Shown here piece after piece: positions 1-13,158 of a DNA stretch of 64,000 bases. The number at the start of each line of letters is the position of its first letter. The stretch's first letter is position 1. Below the pieces are notes generated by a model that had not been told where the DNA came from, did no database searches, and saw only the letters and a program-made list of their open reading frames with translations. The stretch is taken from positions 6,017,862-6,081,861 of the forward strand of contig JACBWW010000003.1 of the NCBI GenBank assembly GCA_020086605.1, read 5' to 3'. A program made the translations under genes and the position numbers. This DNA is from Lanius collurio. Taxonomy: Eukaryota; Chordata; Aves; Passeriformes; Laniidae.

Positions 1-3000
1 AAGAATCTGATACTTTTTTTTCATTGGAAAATCAGTGCTACAGTCTAGGAAACAATAGTGAGTTTTCTAGATATGAACCTTAGCTGGGCTTTATGAGCTT
101 CATAACCTGTTACTGCACACAGGATAAATGAACTAATTTTCTGTCTTTGATCAGAAAGGCCAAACTACTGTATCCAGTTTTGTCGCTCATTTTTAGATAA
201 TGAGAAGGACAAACTGTAGTGAGTCTCAAGAAGAGGGAAGAACGGTAGTTTGTAAAGTGTGATCATGAAGAATGACTGACAAATTGGCATTTTAGGCAGA
301 TAAGGCTGAGAAGAAGTCGCAGTCAGTTGTGTAAAAGGCTGTTGAAGAGTGCAGTTTTAGTAGGATTAAAAATACAGACCTTAAATGTCAAGAGAATGTT
401 TGGTTTGAGTGCTAGCAACATTTTATGAAAGCAGAGATGCATACTGGAATAGGCTGTGTAGCAAGGGGATACAAACATACTTCACGGGAAATACTTAACA
501 TCGGGAAATCAGTTTGGACATGGATGGCAGAGGGCAAAGCCCTGAAGGAAGTAGAGGGACTGGGTAACTCCTGGTCGTCATTTACAGCTCTTGTGGTGCT
601 CAGAGTTCAACTTTCAAGTTTGTCACATGAATCGTGCTATAAAAAAAACTTACGTAATTCCACATTTCTGTGCCACAGCTTGGTTCGTGGAACGTTTTCT
701 GTACTTTTAGATTATAACTTGCATGGGGAAAGTGTCCCAAATGCATCAGGAGCTGTCATTTAGAAGTACCCCGGTGCTGTCAGTAGATGGCGCTGTTTCT
801 CTTCCGGTACATTCCCGTTCTCTGTGGTGAGCGGGGACTCTCCCTAAATTTTCTCTTATTAAATCTGCTTATCCATAAGGCTTTAAATATATTGTGTTCA
901 GGAGTGTCAGAGGGTTTGGTACTTGTTCTTAATTTCTTCAATAGCCTTCATTTCCGTACTGTTTTGACTGGCAGAGGATGGCTGTTTTTCCAGTCATCCA
1001 AGAGTGCATGTATGGAGCCACGAGTATTTGTAAGGGAGCAGCTACATTAACATGGATTCACTGAGAGTACCTTTGGATGATAATAAAACTTGCAGTTATT
1101 CCCTGAAAAATCATTAGAAACTCAAGGAACTTGCAGAGGTTTTTTTTGTGTGTGTAAACAAAAAAACTTAATAGTAAATGTATCCAGATGGCTCCAAGCA
1201 CAGCCCTGTGATGATATCAGGTGGCAACATTAAGTTATAATTGTGTGTTACCTTTCAGACTTTTTTTCTTTTAGAAGTGAATTTTGAAAATATTCAATAG
1301 TTTCACTTTTTATTTTTGCAATGGTGAAGTGAATACCCAAGTGGTTTGTACGAGCCCATTAGGTGAGCTCTGTGTGCTGAGAATTAAGATGATGTTGACA
1401 ATATTTCCATCAGAATGGGAAGATTTCTGATCCTGGGAGGTTGGTTACTGTCTTGGGCTGACTGACAGATACCTATACTGTTAAGTTATTAGAATGATTT
1501 CTGTAGTGCTTTTGGTCTACATTCATTGAAGTTGGGAGAGGCCAAGGACTGTTCTGAAAAAAAGCTGAAATGCAGCCACCCCATTTTGGATGCTGGTATG
1601 AACACGGCCAGATTTACACTAATTACTCTGTGCCAGTGAACAGACATTGCTGGTGTTGAGGTCACTGGGATGGCTACAGCTGGTGAGTTTCAGGTGAAAC
1701 TGCGGATTAGAAAGTGTTGTAGTGGCTTAATTTCCCTGCTCTTCTCCTCAAATGCCTGCCTTGTGCCTACTGTATGGGATCGGAGATGTAAGTAGCTTCA
1801 ATACATCCAGGCAGGTAAAGTTTTGAGAGATGGAAGTGTGCCAGGGTTTTGGGGTATAAGTCATACAGAAACAGGTGAGGAAAGGTGTGGAGCGACGTGA
1901 ATGAGCAGTCTGTCACTTCTGCCTGAGAAATGAGAGAGAGGAGCTTCTTGACAGGAGATGAGTTCTCTGAGTTGGCCTCACATTTAAACCTCTGATGAGC
2001 TTATATTTATGGAGAAAAATTGAAGAGTCTGGCTAGTATTTTAGAAAGTATTTTGCATCCAATCTACTGGATGGATTTTTTTGGTGATCATTAGGTGTTA
2101 CCACTTTGATATATTGAGATAGTTCATCTTGATACAGTGTACCACATTTCTAGAAAAATTAACTTCAGTATTTATTTTTCATTCAGGATTTATCTGAATA
2201 ACTGTTAAATAATCAAATAGTAGTTCTCTGCTAGTTAAAGGTGAATGGTTTAAGTGTTGGTTTAGAATATATAATATATGACATAAGTGGATCTTTGACT
2301 TGAAATTCCAGTCTTAACTTTGCTTTGACAGTGGAATTCTGGTAATTTCTTGAGGCTGTGGATATGGACAGGTAGACAGTTCTCTCCAGGAAGTGAAGAA
2401 ATATATGAATCATTGATGGTCTGATAAGGTAATAAACTTTAGCAGTATTGAAGTTAAAGCTGGAAAAAATTTTGATGTACTCTCCCAACACCTACTTTCC
2501 ACATTAATAGAGCAGAAGAGCTACTTCAGAATGGTTTTAAAGGACTAGTGAAGCATATGCTTATTTTTGAGCACTTTTTGAAAGACTGACTTTGAAGCAA
2601 ATATTTTTGTCAAATATGGAAATGTATTCAATGTTGTAAATGTATCTTCTTGTATAAGGTAGATTACTTTGTTTGCCCAACGAAGTGAAGGTCTGCTGTT
2701 TGCATACCAAACTCTGTACTGTTACAGTTGCAGAGAAACCCATTTGTCAGTCTCAGTGTTTTTGGTTGCCACTCTGTGACTTGGTGGTGATTGAGGGTCA
2801 GATACTCTTGCAAACAGATTTCTCTTTTTTCCTTCCCTTTTGTATATGGTACTATTTTTAAGATGATTAATACATAATCTGAATATTTACTGTTATGTAT
2901 TCTGTGAATTGTGGATTAAGAAATGCATCTTGAGGGATTGTGATCAAATATATAAATTAGGAAGTTAGATTGCTGACTTTATGGGAAAATTTTGCTGTCT

Positions 3001-6000
3001 CCTCTCATTCCTTGAAGTTCAAATAAGGAAACTAAAATGCGATTTATTTATGTGCCTTATTTATGCATAATAGTTATGGTTGTTTTACAACTTTTTATCC
3101 ATTGGAACAGTGTGTCTGGAAATTATTTCACTGTAATAGAGAGTTGGACAGATAATATTTCACTGTCTAGATAAAAAACAATGGAAGTTAATTTATGACA
3201 TTTCTCTCTTGAAGTAGAGTGTCCATAAATGTGATCTCCAGTGGCTTCAAACAGCCATTTCTTATTCTTGTGGGACTCCTTCCCTGCTGGGGTCTTGCCA
3301 AGAGTTGTTTCTGGTTCTGTAGAAAAGGAGAAGGGTGAGGACCATATAAATAAAAGCTGAGTGCTCTCTGGCATAAATTGTGTGGGAGTTCCAAGTTTTC
3401 ACAGGTTTGAGATAACCCTGGGGGTAACTTGTGTTCTGCTTGATGTAACTGTAAATGGACTCTTAAGAGGTAGTGCATTTAAAATATTCTGCTGCTTTCC
3501 AGACTATAATGGGGGAGCTCAGCTGGCATCTCATCAAGCATCCAGGCACGCCTGTTGATTCCTGCTATCCTCTGGAATCTGGTGCTTAGAAAGAACTGAG
3601 GTGGAAGTTTTAACATTTGTTTGCTATAAGGTGTAAAATTCTGTGTCTTCAAATATATTGCTGAGAGGTGTTTTAGGGTTATAATAGAGTTCTTTATAGA
3701 TCCTTTGTAATTAAATGCTACTTTTACTTTGTTTAACCATCCTAGTTATTTTATCTACAGCCTTTGCCAGCACAGCATGAGGAGGCACAGTGAGAATGCA
3801 AAATGTGGCTAATGAAGACCCTCTATACTACTTGATTAAAGAATTATTGAATGCATAATTGTAGTCAAGAAAAAGAAAAATAGCACATTCCCCCAAAGTA
3901 TTTGCAGCCTGGAGACAAGTTGGAGAGGATATTGTAACCCATTGTTGTGGTTAGCAATACTGATAGAGCAACTGAATACAATAAGTTTCATGCAAATAAA
4001 GTGTAGAAAATATACCAGAACAGTATATTTATTTTAAAAAGGCATCAGTAAAATGAAAGTTTTGCTAAAATAAGCTAAATTCATATTAAATAAATAACAC
4101 AAAACAAAAACATTACAAATGATGTGTAGTGGAAAGTCAGCTCAGAACATCTTGGAGAAGAAGTCAAAAATCATACAGGTATAGAGAGCTATAGTAGTCT
4201 TGGATGGGTTGCTAGAAAAAATGCAACAATAGGTCTGTGTTCACTGAAGTGTCTTTTCTGGCTGTATTTTTACACCCCTCAATTTAGAAACAAAAATAAA
4301 GGAGAGTATTAAAATGGTAACAAAAGTGCTTAAGGCACTATTGAATAAACTAAACATTAGAACATGCTTTCGAAATGCTGGGTTTTCCCTGTTGGGATAC
4401 CACTGAGGATGAAGGGTAAAAAAAATTATTTGTTTTCCTTGCTGCAAGATGAGAAAGGATCTGTAGTTCTTGAGAACAAACCCTGTGGTGGGTTAGAGTG
4501 CATTCCTTCATCCACATCTGGTCAACAAATTTCCTTTTTCTTGCTCACTGTTTTTCTAAGTGTCTAGGACTTGAAAGAGTGAGAAGTCCAAGCTTGTGTT
4601 TAGGGACACAGCCCTTACATTTTTCCCCAGGTCAGTTGTAGTGTGGTGTTCCTAATCAAAGGGAAAAGAATTATGTTGCTGCACTGCAGTTGCCGCCGTC
4701 CAGTAAGTGCCGTTTGCTCATTAGTGAATGTTTCTTCTGATTTGTGTTCTCATTTATAACGTGAAAGCATTGCTTTTCTTCTGACAACCTCTGCAGCTCT
4801 GGAGCAAATGAGCAGCTGACAGGCTTACTTTTAACAGTGCATAGCTTAAATTGTTGTTTTCTTAAAATAGACTTCATATTTTTCCTCAAATCCCTGGTAA
4901 TTCCTTTCAGATGCTTGTTGTCTTTTGCCACATTTTTAAATGGAAAGACTTGATCCTTCAAAAGACATAATGAAAGTTAAAACAAAAAACTCACTCTAAC
5001 AAACCAGTGCCTACACATGGTAACCTGTTGGAGGAAAAGGAAGATTAAAACCCCTCACTTGCTCTTGGAGCTTACATTCAGGCCCTGTGTTACCTGGAAC
5101 TAAGTTGGTCCAAATGATGAGATGGGTATGTGGTTGGGGAAGTATTCAAAGATTAAATTTTCAGGGGGGTTTGGGTTTTTTTTTAGCACTTTCAACATCA
5201 TTTTGTGACAGTCATGATTTCCTGTAATTTTCAGAACTGATATGAAAACTGATAGTGTTGATCCTTATTAGCAGTGGAACTCAGAACTGATTTGATTAAA
5301 TTGATGCAGGACATGAGTTTATACTTTATTGCAGTTGCATTTCAATCTGACAAATTATTTTTCATTGAAGCTGAACAGGAATAAACTGTGCCAAAGCTGA
5401 GATAAATATTGGCACGGGGTTTTTTAATGTTTTAAAAGAACATGTTTTACTGAAGTGCAATACATGGCTACACTGGGAGAAAATGTTGTATATTTTTCTT
5501 CCATAGAGGTGCAATGGTCGTGGTGTGGTACTTGCATGTGATTTGCTCCTTTCAGTGTGTCTTGTTGCTTACACACGCACAGTTCCTGACAATGACAATA
5601 TGGGAGGTTTGGGATGTATTGTAATATACTTTCCATGCTCATAAGTAATTCCATAAGTGATCCATTACATTGTATTTGACAGGTGTTTTTACGTGTAAGC
5701 ACAATTTTAAATGGCAGTCAGACAATGCAGCTATCATTACACAGCTGGCTGACTCTAAGACATGAAGAGTTCATAACAGTCCTGTGAGAAGGCTGGCTAG
5801 AAGAAATGCCTGTACAGTGTTGTCCCAACATGATTTTATCAGCAGAGCAGTGTTTCTGGGCTCAGACAGTGACCCCTGGGCAGTGTGCTGAAGTGGGTCT
5901 TCTAGAGCTTAGGGGAAGGATGCTGCAGTATTGTGTGGAAGTCTCACACTTCTGATGCCTGCTGATGAGTAGCTGAACAGTTCTGTGTTGACAGATAAAC

Positions 6001-6964
6001 TCTGGGCTGATGTTAAACATGCTGTGTTGAGAGATCATAGGTAGCACAGGTCATAAAAATAGGAAGTCAAAAGAAGCAAGGAAGCCTTTTCTCTACACCT
6101 CTCTGTGTATCAATAAAGATTTTTTCTCAATACAGTATCTGGTTGATTACAGTAGAAGATTCACAAATGGTAAAGGGGTGCTGTCCTACGTATCTGTGGC
6201 CCTGGATTGTGAAAGAAAACTCAGCCCTGTTTTATGCAGTGGAAAAAATTCTTTATGATTCTTGGTTGCTGTGTGATTATTTTGGCTATTGTGGAAGAGC
6301 CACTTTGCTTCTCATATTTCCAAGGCCTTAACTGAACTCTTGGCTATGCCAAAAGAGCTGCTCAGCTGTGTCCTGATGAGCTGCAGAACAACAGAATGTG
6401 GGAGGTGCTGGTGTGTCATCTTCACTGTTAGGTAGATAAAGTGACCAAATAGCTTTGTCAAGAGACAAGAAAAAGACAGGGTAAGTACTTTTGTATACTA
6501 GATAATGTGAATGCTAGCGGACTTTTGTCATCTCTTTCTGGTTGTTTCTCAGTAGTAACCGTGGCCCAGTAAACATGAACCTCCTGTGATCTCTGTCTTC
6601 TGCTGTACGAGCTGATCAGTTCTACCTGCCATCTCCTGCCTTTAAACCAATTATCTCTTGATGTAAGGACCTTTGTTCTTGCCCTGGGGTTGCTTAGATT
6701 TCTAGAATGTTTTTTCCTCAGTATTGTAGGATCTTCCATATTCATGTGCAGCTACCATTAATAAGATGTCTAGGAGATGCATAATGCAAAAATTTTTCTT
6801 TTAGGAACCATTCTGTCTGTTTCCTAGCGTGACACAAGTCTTCACGTGTCAGCTCATTTCATCCATTGTTACAGTGTGTATTAATTTGCCTAGTCCAGGC
6901 ACTGATGTTATAGACCTTAGTTATATGGAACCTATTTTTAAAAATAAAATGTACCAACCTGCTC

Positions 6965-7026
6965 AAAAAGAAACAAAAAAAACCCCACCACACCAAAAAA
7001 AAAACAATTAAAAAACCCCCCAAAAC
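6965..7026. repeat. A/C-rich low-complexity patch
   Basis: Runs of A broken by CCCC and CACC, only A and C apart from a few bases. No coding or RNA signal. Confidence 0.8.
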
Positions 7027-10000
7027 ATCATGGCATTTGTCACTCCATACTCGTGTAAGTGTCAGGAAAGTTCTCAGCTATCAGGTTGCTCACAGCTGCT
7101 AGTTCAGTTCATCCTTGCTTTCCCTTGGAGTTCTTTTGTAAGGTGAATGTCATCTCATCCTTGCATTTCCCTTCTGGTTTGTTGGGTTCCATAATATTTT
7201 GTGCAGCTGAGGTTCCAACAGGTTATTTTGAGGGAGAACCAGCACACTTTCTTTGGTGATCATAGATGGGCAGAGTCCCTGTAGCTGCTGTCCTGTGGAA
7301 ATAAAGCAGGCTAAGGCTGTTCTTGTGCAATGGTTGTCTGCTGGGTGTACAGAATCTCAAGAAGTTTTCTGCTCCTGATGTGTTTGAAGGACAATATAAT
7401 AATAAATTATTAATAGTATCTTGGTGGTTAAAGCACTTGCTGAAATTGCGGAAAGTCTGTGTTCACTGTCTTCATCTGAAGGGGCGATTGATTTCCTATT
7501 TCCTAACACCGTGACTTAGTCACTGAACTATTTTGAGGATGTGTACTTAATAATTTTACTAAATTTTATTGAATTTTCACAGAGTTGAGGCCTAGAATGC
7601 AGTTAGGTTTGGTTTTTTTTTCAGGAAATGAGTGAATCAGCTGCTGACTGTGCCTATGACTGTTTAAATGTTCTGTGCAGAACAGAAGTATCAGTGAAAG
7701 AAATAGAGGGGAAACTCCGTTTACAATGATTTTTTAACCTAGAATTAAAAAAAAAAAGTTATGGAAGGCCTTGGTTTAAATCTGTGATCAGTGGTTGATA
7801 AATTTAAGATAGGATCACTTATTACAGTACAAGTTGTATATCTCAGTCTTACTAGTGTTCAAATAATTTTGTAAAGCTTCAGGAATGCTCTGCACTAGAT
7901 ATTCACAAATATGAGGAATTAGATTTTATTTTCCTTGAACAGAAAACAGAAACCCTTAGCATTGCACTTCTCAAGTGTTATAACCTTCACATTTATGAAT
8001 AAAAGGGTGATAGTTATTAATGCCTCAGAAGAACTGTGGATCTTCCATTTGCTTTATCATGATTTGCTTCTAAAATACATGGAGACTGAACTCGGGGTTG
8101 AAATTAGTCACAATTTTTTTTTCAATTTTACTGCTTAAAAAAGATAAAATCAAACCCCAAGCCAAATTCTAAGGAAAACTTGCTTAGCAAGTGCTAGACA
8201 GGTGCATTGCTGTCTGAGCTGGAGTTTAACAGTGTGTTTTACAGGAGGACAAGTGGAAGGATAATTTCTAAAATTCCTGCAGCAAGGTTGATCAGAGTTC
8301 TTCTACTAGAGACCTCTAAATTAGCCCAAGACTCCTTATGGCTGTATAAGCCATAACCAACACCTTAAACCTGAACCATAAATCAGTTGGTAGTTAGTTG
8401 AGGTCAGGCAGCACAGAGATAGTAGTCTGCAGTTGAGAAATAACCACTTGTGCACAAACAGCAGTTGTTTTATTTTGCAGCTGTGTGATATAGCCAACCT
8501 GAAAATAGTAGCAGCATGAACTAAATTAGTGAAATCCATCTGGAGTTAAAATAAAAGTTTGCAGCAAGTGATAAAAGGACTGCAGTGCATACTTGCTTTG
8601 ACTGAAAAATATTTGCTATGCTAATGACAAGAAAAAGTGATAATTTTTAAGTTAATTAGATTCATCTTTTCTTTTAATACCATTTCATGTACAGAGCAGG
8701 TTACCTAAAGGTGCAATTCTAAACCTCAGAAGAGAGGTTCTCACAGAGAGTGTGTGACCTTATGGAAATTACAACATGTAATTCCTCATAGCTAATGTGG
8801 GTTTGGACTATTTGACTGGAGAGGTCTCACTCATATGCAGTTTGATAACAGGTTCCCATTGTCAGTAATAATTTATTCAAAAAAGAGAAGTTATAATGTG
8901 CTTATTACCTCTTTTCCACATATAAAGCAGATAATTCTTTTAGTCAGATGTCTAACATGTAATTTACAAGCATCTTGAAAATGCATTTTAAAAGTGCACA
9001 CAGTCCCTAATTATTCATTGTAGTCTTAATATATTAAACAAAGATTTAAAAAATAATTAGTAATGTACTTGTAGTACATCAGCATCTAGAATTGAATCTC
9101 TCCTGTTCTGTGTTCTTTATCTTACTTTTTGTTTCCTTTAATGGGAACTTCAAAATTGAGCAGCTTTAACAAGCATCTACATTATAGGCACTTGGGTTCT
9201 AAGGTAATTGAGGTGATGACAACTGACTAAACTTGTATTTAAACAAAATTCTGTGCTGTAACTGCTCTGCCTGTGTTTATGTTATTACAAAGACATTGGT
9301 TTGGGTCGTAATTTATTGTATCTGTCAGATTCTCATGTGGCCTTTTAATGACAATTTCATGTTATTTTTCCAGCCTACATTCTGTATGGAGTACCTCAGG
9401 AGCACGGAAGGAGTGTTTACTTAGTGTTACAGTTTGGCCCTGTTTCAGTAGGAGGCTCCATGTTTTCTCTGTTATGTCCCACTTGGAAAACAAAGGGATT
9501 CCCTTCCCCTGCCCTCACCCGTGGAAGTTTTTTGTTGTGCTCAAGTAATTTTCACAGCTGCAGGAGATGGGAAGATGATATTTTTCCCAGTTTAAAGATG
9601 CGGAACTGAGGCAAGGAAAAGGTCTAGACAGAAATACCTGATGACTTTAGGAATTCATTATGAAACATTGGGGCTCTGATTTTTTAGAATACATAGATAG
9701 AACATCTTCTATCTTGAAAACAAAATATTGACCTCGAATTCACTGTAAGTTCAAGTAGAGAAGTAGAGATCAGATGAGTCTGTGTGCTGCTCTTAGAAAT
9801 ACTGGTAGCTATATCTCTCCACAGCTGTCAGTGGTGTTTTAGTCTTTGGATCACTGTTGAGCTGTTGCAGGGCTAAGGATAACTAGCAGAAAAAAAGGGA
9901 TGAGAGAAGCTTCCAGTACGAGTAATGTGAATTTATTCTGTCCGAAAAGTAAAAAGAACATAATCTGAAGATACTTGAAAAAATGTGTTACCACTGACTT

Positions 10001-11688
10001 CTGTCCTCCAATTTTAAAAAGTATTTATCTTGCATCTCCTATAACGTACCTGAATTTGTGAACTAATACTTCTACTTTTTAAATTATGCTTCCTACACCG
10101 TGCACATTCTAGATGATGTAATAAATAAGGCAGGGACAGGTCAGACTGTGTTATCCTTCATGGTGTAATCCTGATTAATCCATTCATCTATGATTTGAAT
10201 GAGACACAGATTTTTTTTTTTTAGAGAAAATATGACACATGATGTTATCATACTCTAAGGTTTATGCTCAGAGGGGCCAAGCTGAAGATCAGAGGCAACC
10301 TTCTTTGTCACTTTCTAAATTTAATGCTAGATTTTTTTTTTTTAACCTTAATGCTCTTTTAACATTGAGGTTTCTTCTGTGCGTGTAATAGCTTTCACTT
10401 TCTAACAAGGTAAACTGCAGCTGAATTTGCAGATCATGATTTTGTGTGTGTGACTCAATATAGCTCTGCTTGTAGTGATTAATCTTATATTAAACCATTT
10501 AATATCTCTATCAAGGATTTGTGCCTTATGCAGCCTCCATGTTCCCAGGGCAGAACTGCAGGGGTTATCTCTGCTTCCTCTTATGCTTGTATCCGTGGTC
10601 CTTAACCTGGTGTTCTCTTAGGATGCTTTATGTCCTGTTTGTGAGTTTGTAGATGGGTAGGTAAACAAAACTGATGAAGTGTTTGATTTCCAGATGTTCA
10701 GCAGTAAGCTTGGGAATTATTTTTCCCATCCAGGGATCTCCTGAACCTATGGCGATTTGTGCTTCCTAGCCTGCAGTGAATCATTTTTGTTCAGTCTCTT
10801 CTGGGGGTTATGTAAAATTCTTACATGCACTGGTCCTATTGTCAGGAATTCAAAGCATCTGCTAGCTGTTGCATATGGAAATGGAATTTTTCCAATATGG
10901 AAAAACATTTTTTTATTTGATTATTTTAAACCATATTCTAACAAGATTTGTCATGCAAGTCCCTACTTCCTGAATTGGAGCTTATCACGTGTTCCTTCTT
11001 TTTTTTTTTCTACCCAAGATTTATTTATTTTCCCATTTGCCTAACTACCTTTGCAGCTTCTCATCTGTTGTTATCTCTCCCAACCTCTTGCATTCCCACC
11101 ATTATTTTGCTTAGTGGTTGCATCTCAGTTTGACTTTCTGTATCTAGTAGATCCTAAACTCTCTTGAATCTGTCTCCATGCTCCTCAATGCTTATTTTGA
11201 TAAGTCAGACTTGTGGTCCTTCTGCATCAGATTCAGGGAAATTCTTCTGCTGTGCTGAACAGGACACGAGTTTCACTCTCTCCTCTGGTGTATGGATCTG
11301 ATTCCTGTGTGAATATCCACCCTATGTAGAGAAGTAGTGGCAAGAGCTCTCGCTGATTTAGTTGAGTATATGTGAAGTCTCTTCCATGCTGTAATGAATG
11401 GGACTGGGACCTCCTTGGAAGGATGGAAAAAATTCGCTGTTCTCCTGGGAGAAGACAATTTGCCAAGGGATTTGTCTCGGGAGAACTTGGAGATCAAGTA
11501 GCTGCCTTAAGGCTGGAGAGAGATTGAGAGACTATGGGTTAGAGAAAGGAAGTAGTGAGCCAGGCTTCAGGGCAGGACCCAAGGCCTCCTTGGAACAAGA
11601 AGGGAGCATGCGGAGCTGCCTGCACTGCAAAGTCACTGTGTCAGCTGAAATATGGCAAATCCATACTACCAGGCATTAGGAACTCAAT

Positions 11689-11726
11689 ATGAAGTGAGAG
11701 CTTTATTTAATAAAGCCTTACTTCAT
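11689..11726. other. 38-nt near-perfect inverted repeat (hairpin)
   Basis: Left arm ATGAAGTGAGAGCTTTATT and right arm AATAAAGCCTTACTTCAT pair with one mismatch and one unpaired base around a single T. CTCTCAC just after (11,731-11,737) can also pair with GTGAGAG in the left arm. It sits in the TEX10 intron. Too small a loop for a typical pre-miRNA. Confidence 0.6.
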
Positions 11727-13069
11727 GCTCTCTCACCTATAGGTCTCATAGGGGAGCTATGATATTTTGCTGTCCTAGAATTAACCATCTTACATGGTAA
11801 TCTGATGGAATCATGAATTTTTTCTTTAATTTAAAGAAATTCTGAAATTCCGTGGTTTCTCTCCTTTCTTTTTGAGTAACTCCAGACACGTGCATATTCT
11901 AGCTGTCATTTTTGTGGATGCTGAAATATTATGGATGGATTTTCCTGGGTGGTAAAATGTATATGCCTGGCACGAAAGTATTCCAAATTTGATATTTTTG
12001 TTCCCAAAGCATGGAGCTGTAAAAAATTCATGCATAACAAGCTTTCCAGAATTTTATTACCCATGAGCTAAGCCATTTTGGCTGTTGGCAGAGAGAAATT
12101 AGGAAAAAAAAAAATTATCTGAGGCAGATAGTTGGCTTGGAAAATTGCATTCAGAAGCTCTGAAATTTCACAAGTTTGTAAGAGTGGAAAGCAGCAATCT
12201 TACAGCAAAGATCCATAGTCTGTAGTGCCAGTGCCAAAAGCAGCATACACTGTAATTTGAATAATATGCATTTTTGCATAATGTGACGTGGGTCTGAGCT
12301 GCAGCCTTCTGAGGAAAGCATGTGTGAGATGTCCTTGTTCCCAACTCCTGGCTTCCTCCTGGTTCAGCACTGGCACATGGACCAGATGCTGCCATTAGGT
12401 GGTCACTGGTGTCTGTTTGCTTGGAGCTTCCACAGGCACTGGCTTCTAATTTGAGGCACCAAAGCAGGCTGGTGCTCCACTTGTTCCAGATTACCCTTGA
12501 GAAGGGAAGTGTCAGACAGCTTTGATAATGGGTTTGCTCCTGTCTGTGTATTGCTCCTTTTTGTGTTCTAAATCTCCAAGCAAGTTTTTAACTTAGCTGT
12601 GTTTAACAGCTTCAGCAGTTCTGAAAGAGATGCTGGGACTGCTTTCAGATGGGGTTTGTTGTTCATGTAAAGAGCTATATTAAAAGTAATGGATTTAATT
12701 AAAAATATAGCCTGGCATTTGTAATATAATGGCTTTTACCTAGTAAGGGAAATAAAATTAGTTTAATTTACTGTGTCATCACTGTACTAAAGATTATACC
12801 AGTATTAATGAGAAGTTGCTATCTCAGTAATTCAGTCATTTTAGCGACCTAAGTCCATGCTGGGGTACGAAGTTCAGTATGGCTTGTCCTTAAAAGAGCC
12901 AGTTCTGGTTTTTAAGCTTTTTAAAATGCTATTCTAACAAGAGCAGTTAGAAACAGGAATGCTAAGACTGTAACAATTTAGGCATGCTAATTGATTGTAT
13001 TGTGCAGGTAGGTTGTGAATTCTTAATTATATGGTTTTTAATGAACTGTCTGCTGTTGGTTTTGTGTAG

Positions 13070-13158
13070 ATCATCCTTTGCAGGCTGGAAGTGCCAAGTG
13101 CAGGATAATTCAGTGAATGATGTGGACTATTTCAGCTTCTTGTTTTCAACCCTTATAG
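13070..13158 (+). CDS. TEX10: TEX10 coding exon (RSSFAGWK...FLFSTLI)
   Basis: 89 nt between acceptor tgtag and donor gtaatc. It starts with the third base of a codon and ends with the first base of a Gly codon completed in the next exon. It encodes SSFAGWK...[13 protein letters not shown], matching human RSSFSGWK...[13 protein letters not shown] in length and position. A second AG at 13082-13083 could serve as acceptor but would drop SSFA, which is conserved in human, so the upstream AG is preferred. Confidence 0.9.

Larger units (their letters stand above)
1..13069 (+). other. TEX10 intron (5' end outside window), no exon seen
   Basis: The next human TEX10 exon upstream encodes a Leu-rich segment ending ILHM before RSSF. 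I see no GC-richer block or splice pair encoding it here, so this 13 kb reads as intron. ORFs of 60-112 codons are scattered on both strands without family resemblance or exon structure. Notable items are an A/C-rich patch near 6,965-7,026, a 38-nt inverted repeat at 11,689 and a locally GC-richer patch at 11,230-11,690. Confidence 0.75.

Noticed and set aside
425..763. 112-codon plus-strand ORF at the window start
   Set aside because: Considered as an upstream TEX10 exon, but the peptide does not match TEX10 and no suitable splice pair frames it.
3510..3540. Box A-like AGCTCAGCTGG
   Set aside because: No box B at the right distance and no tRNA-like fold; not a SINE or tRNA.
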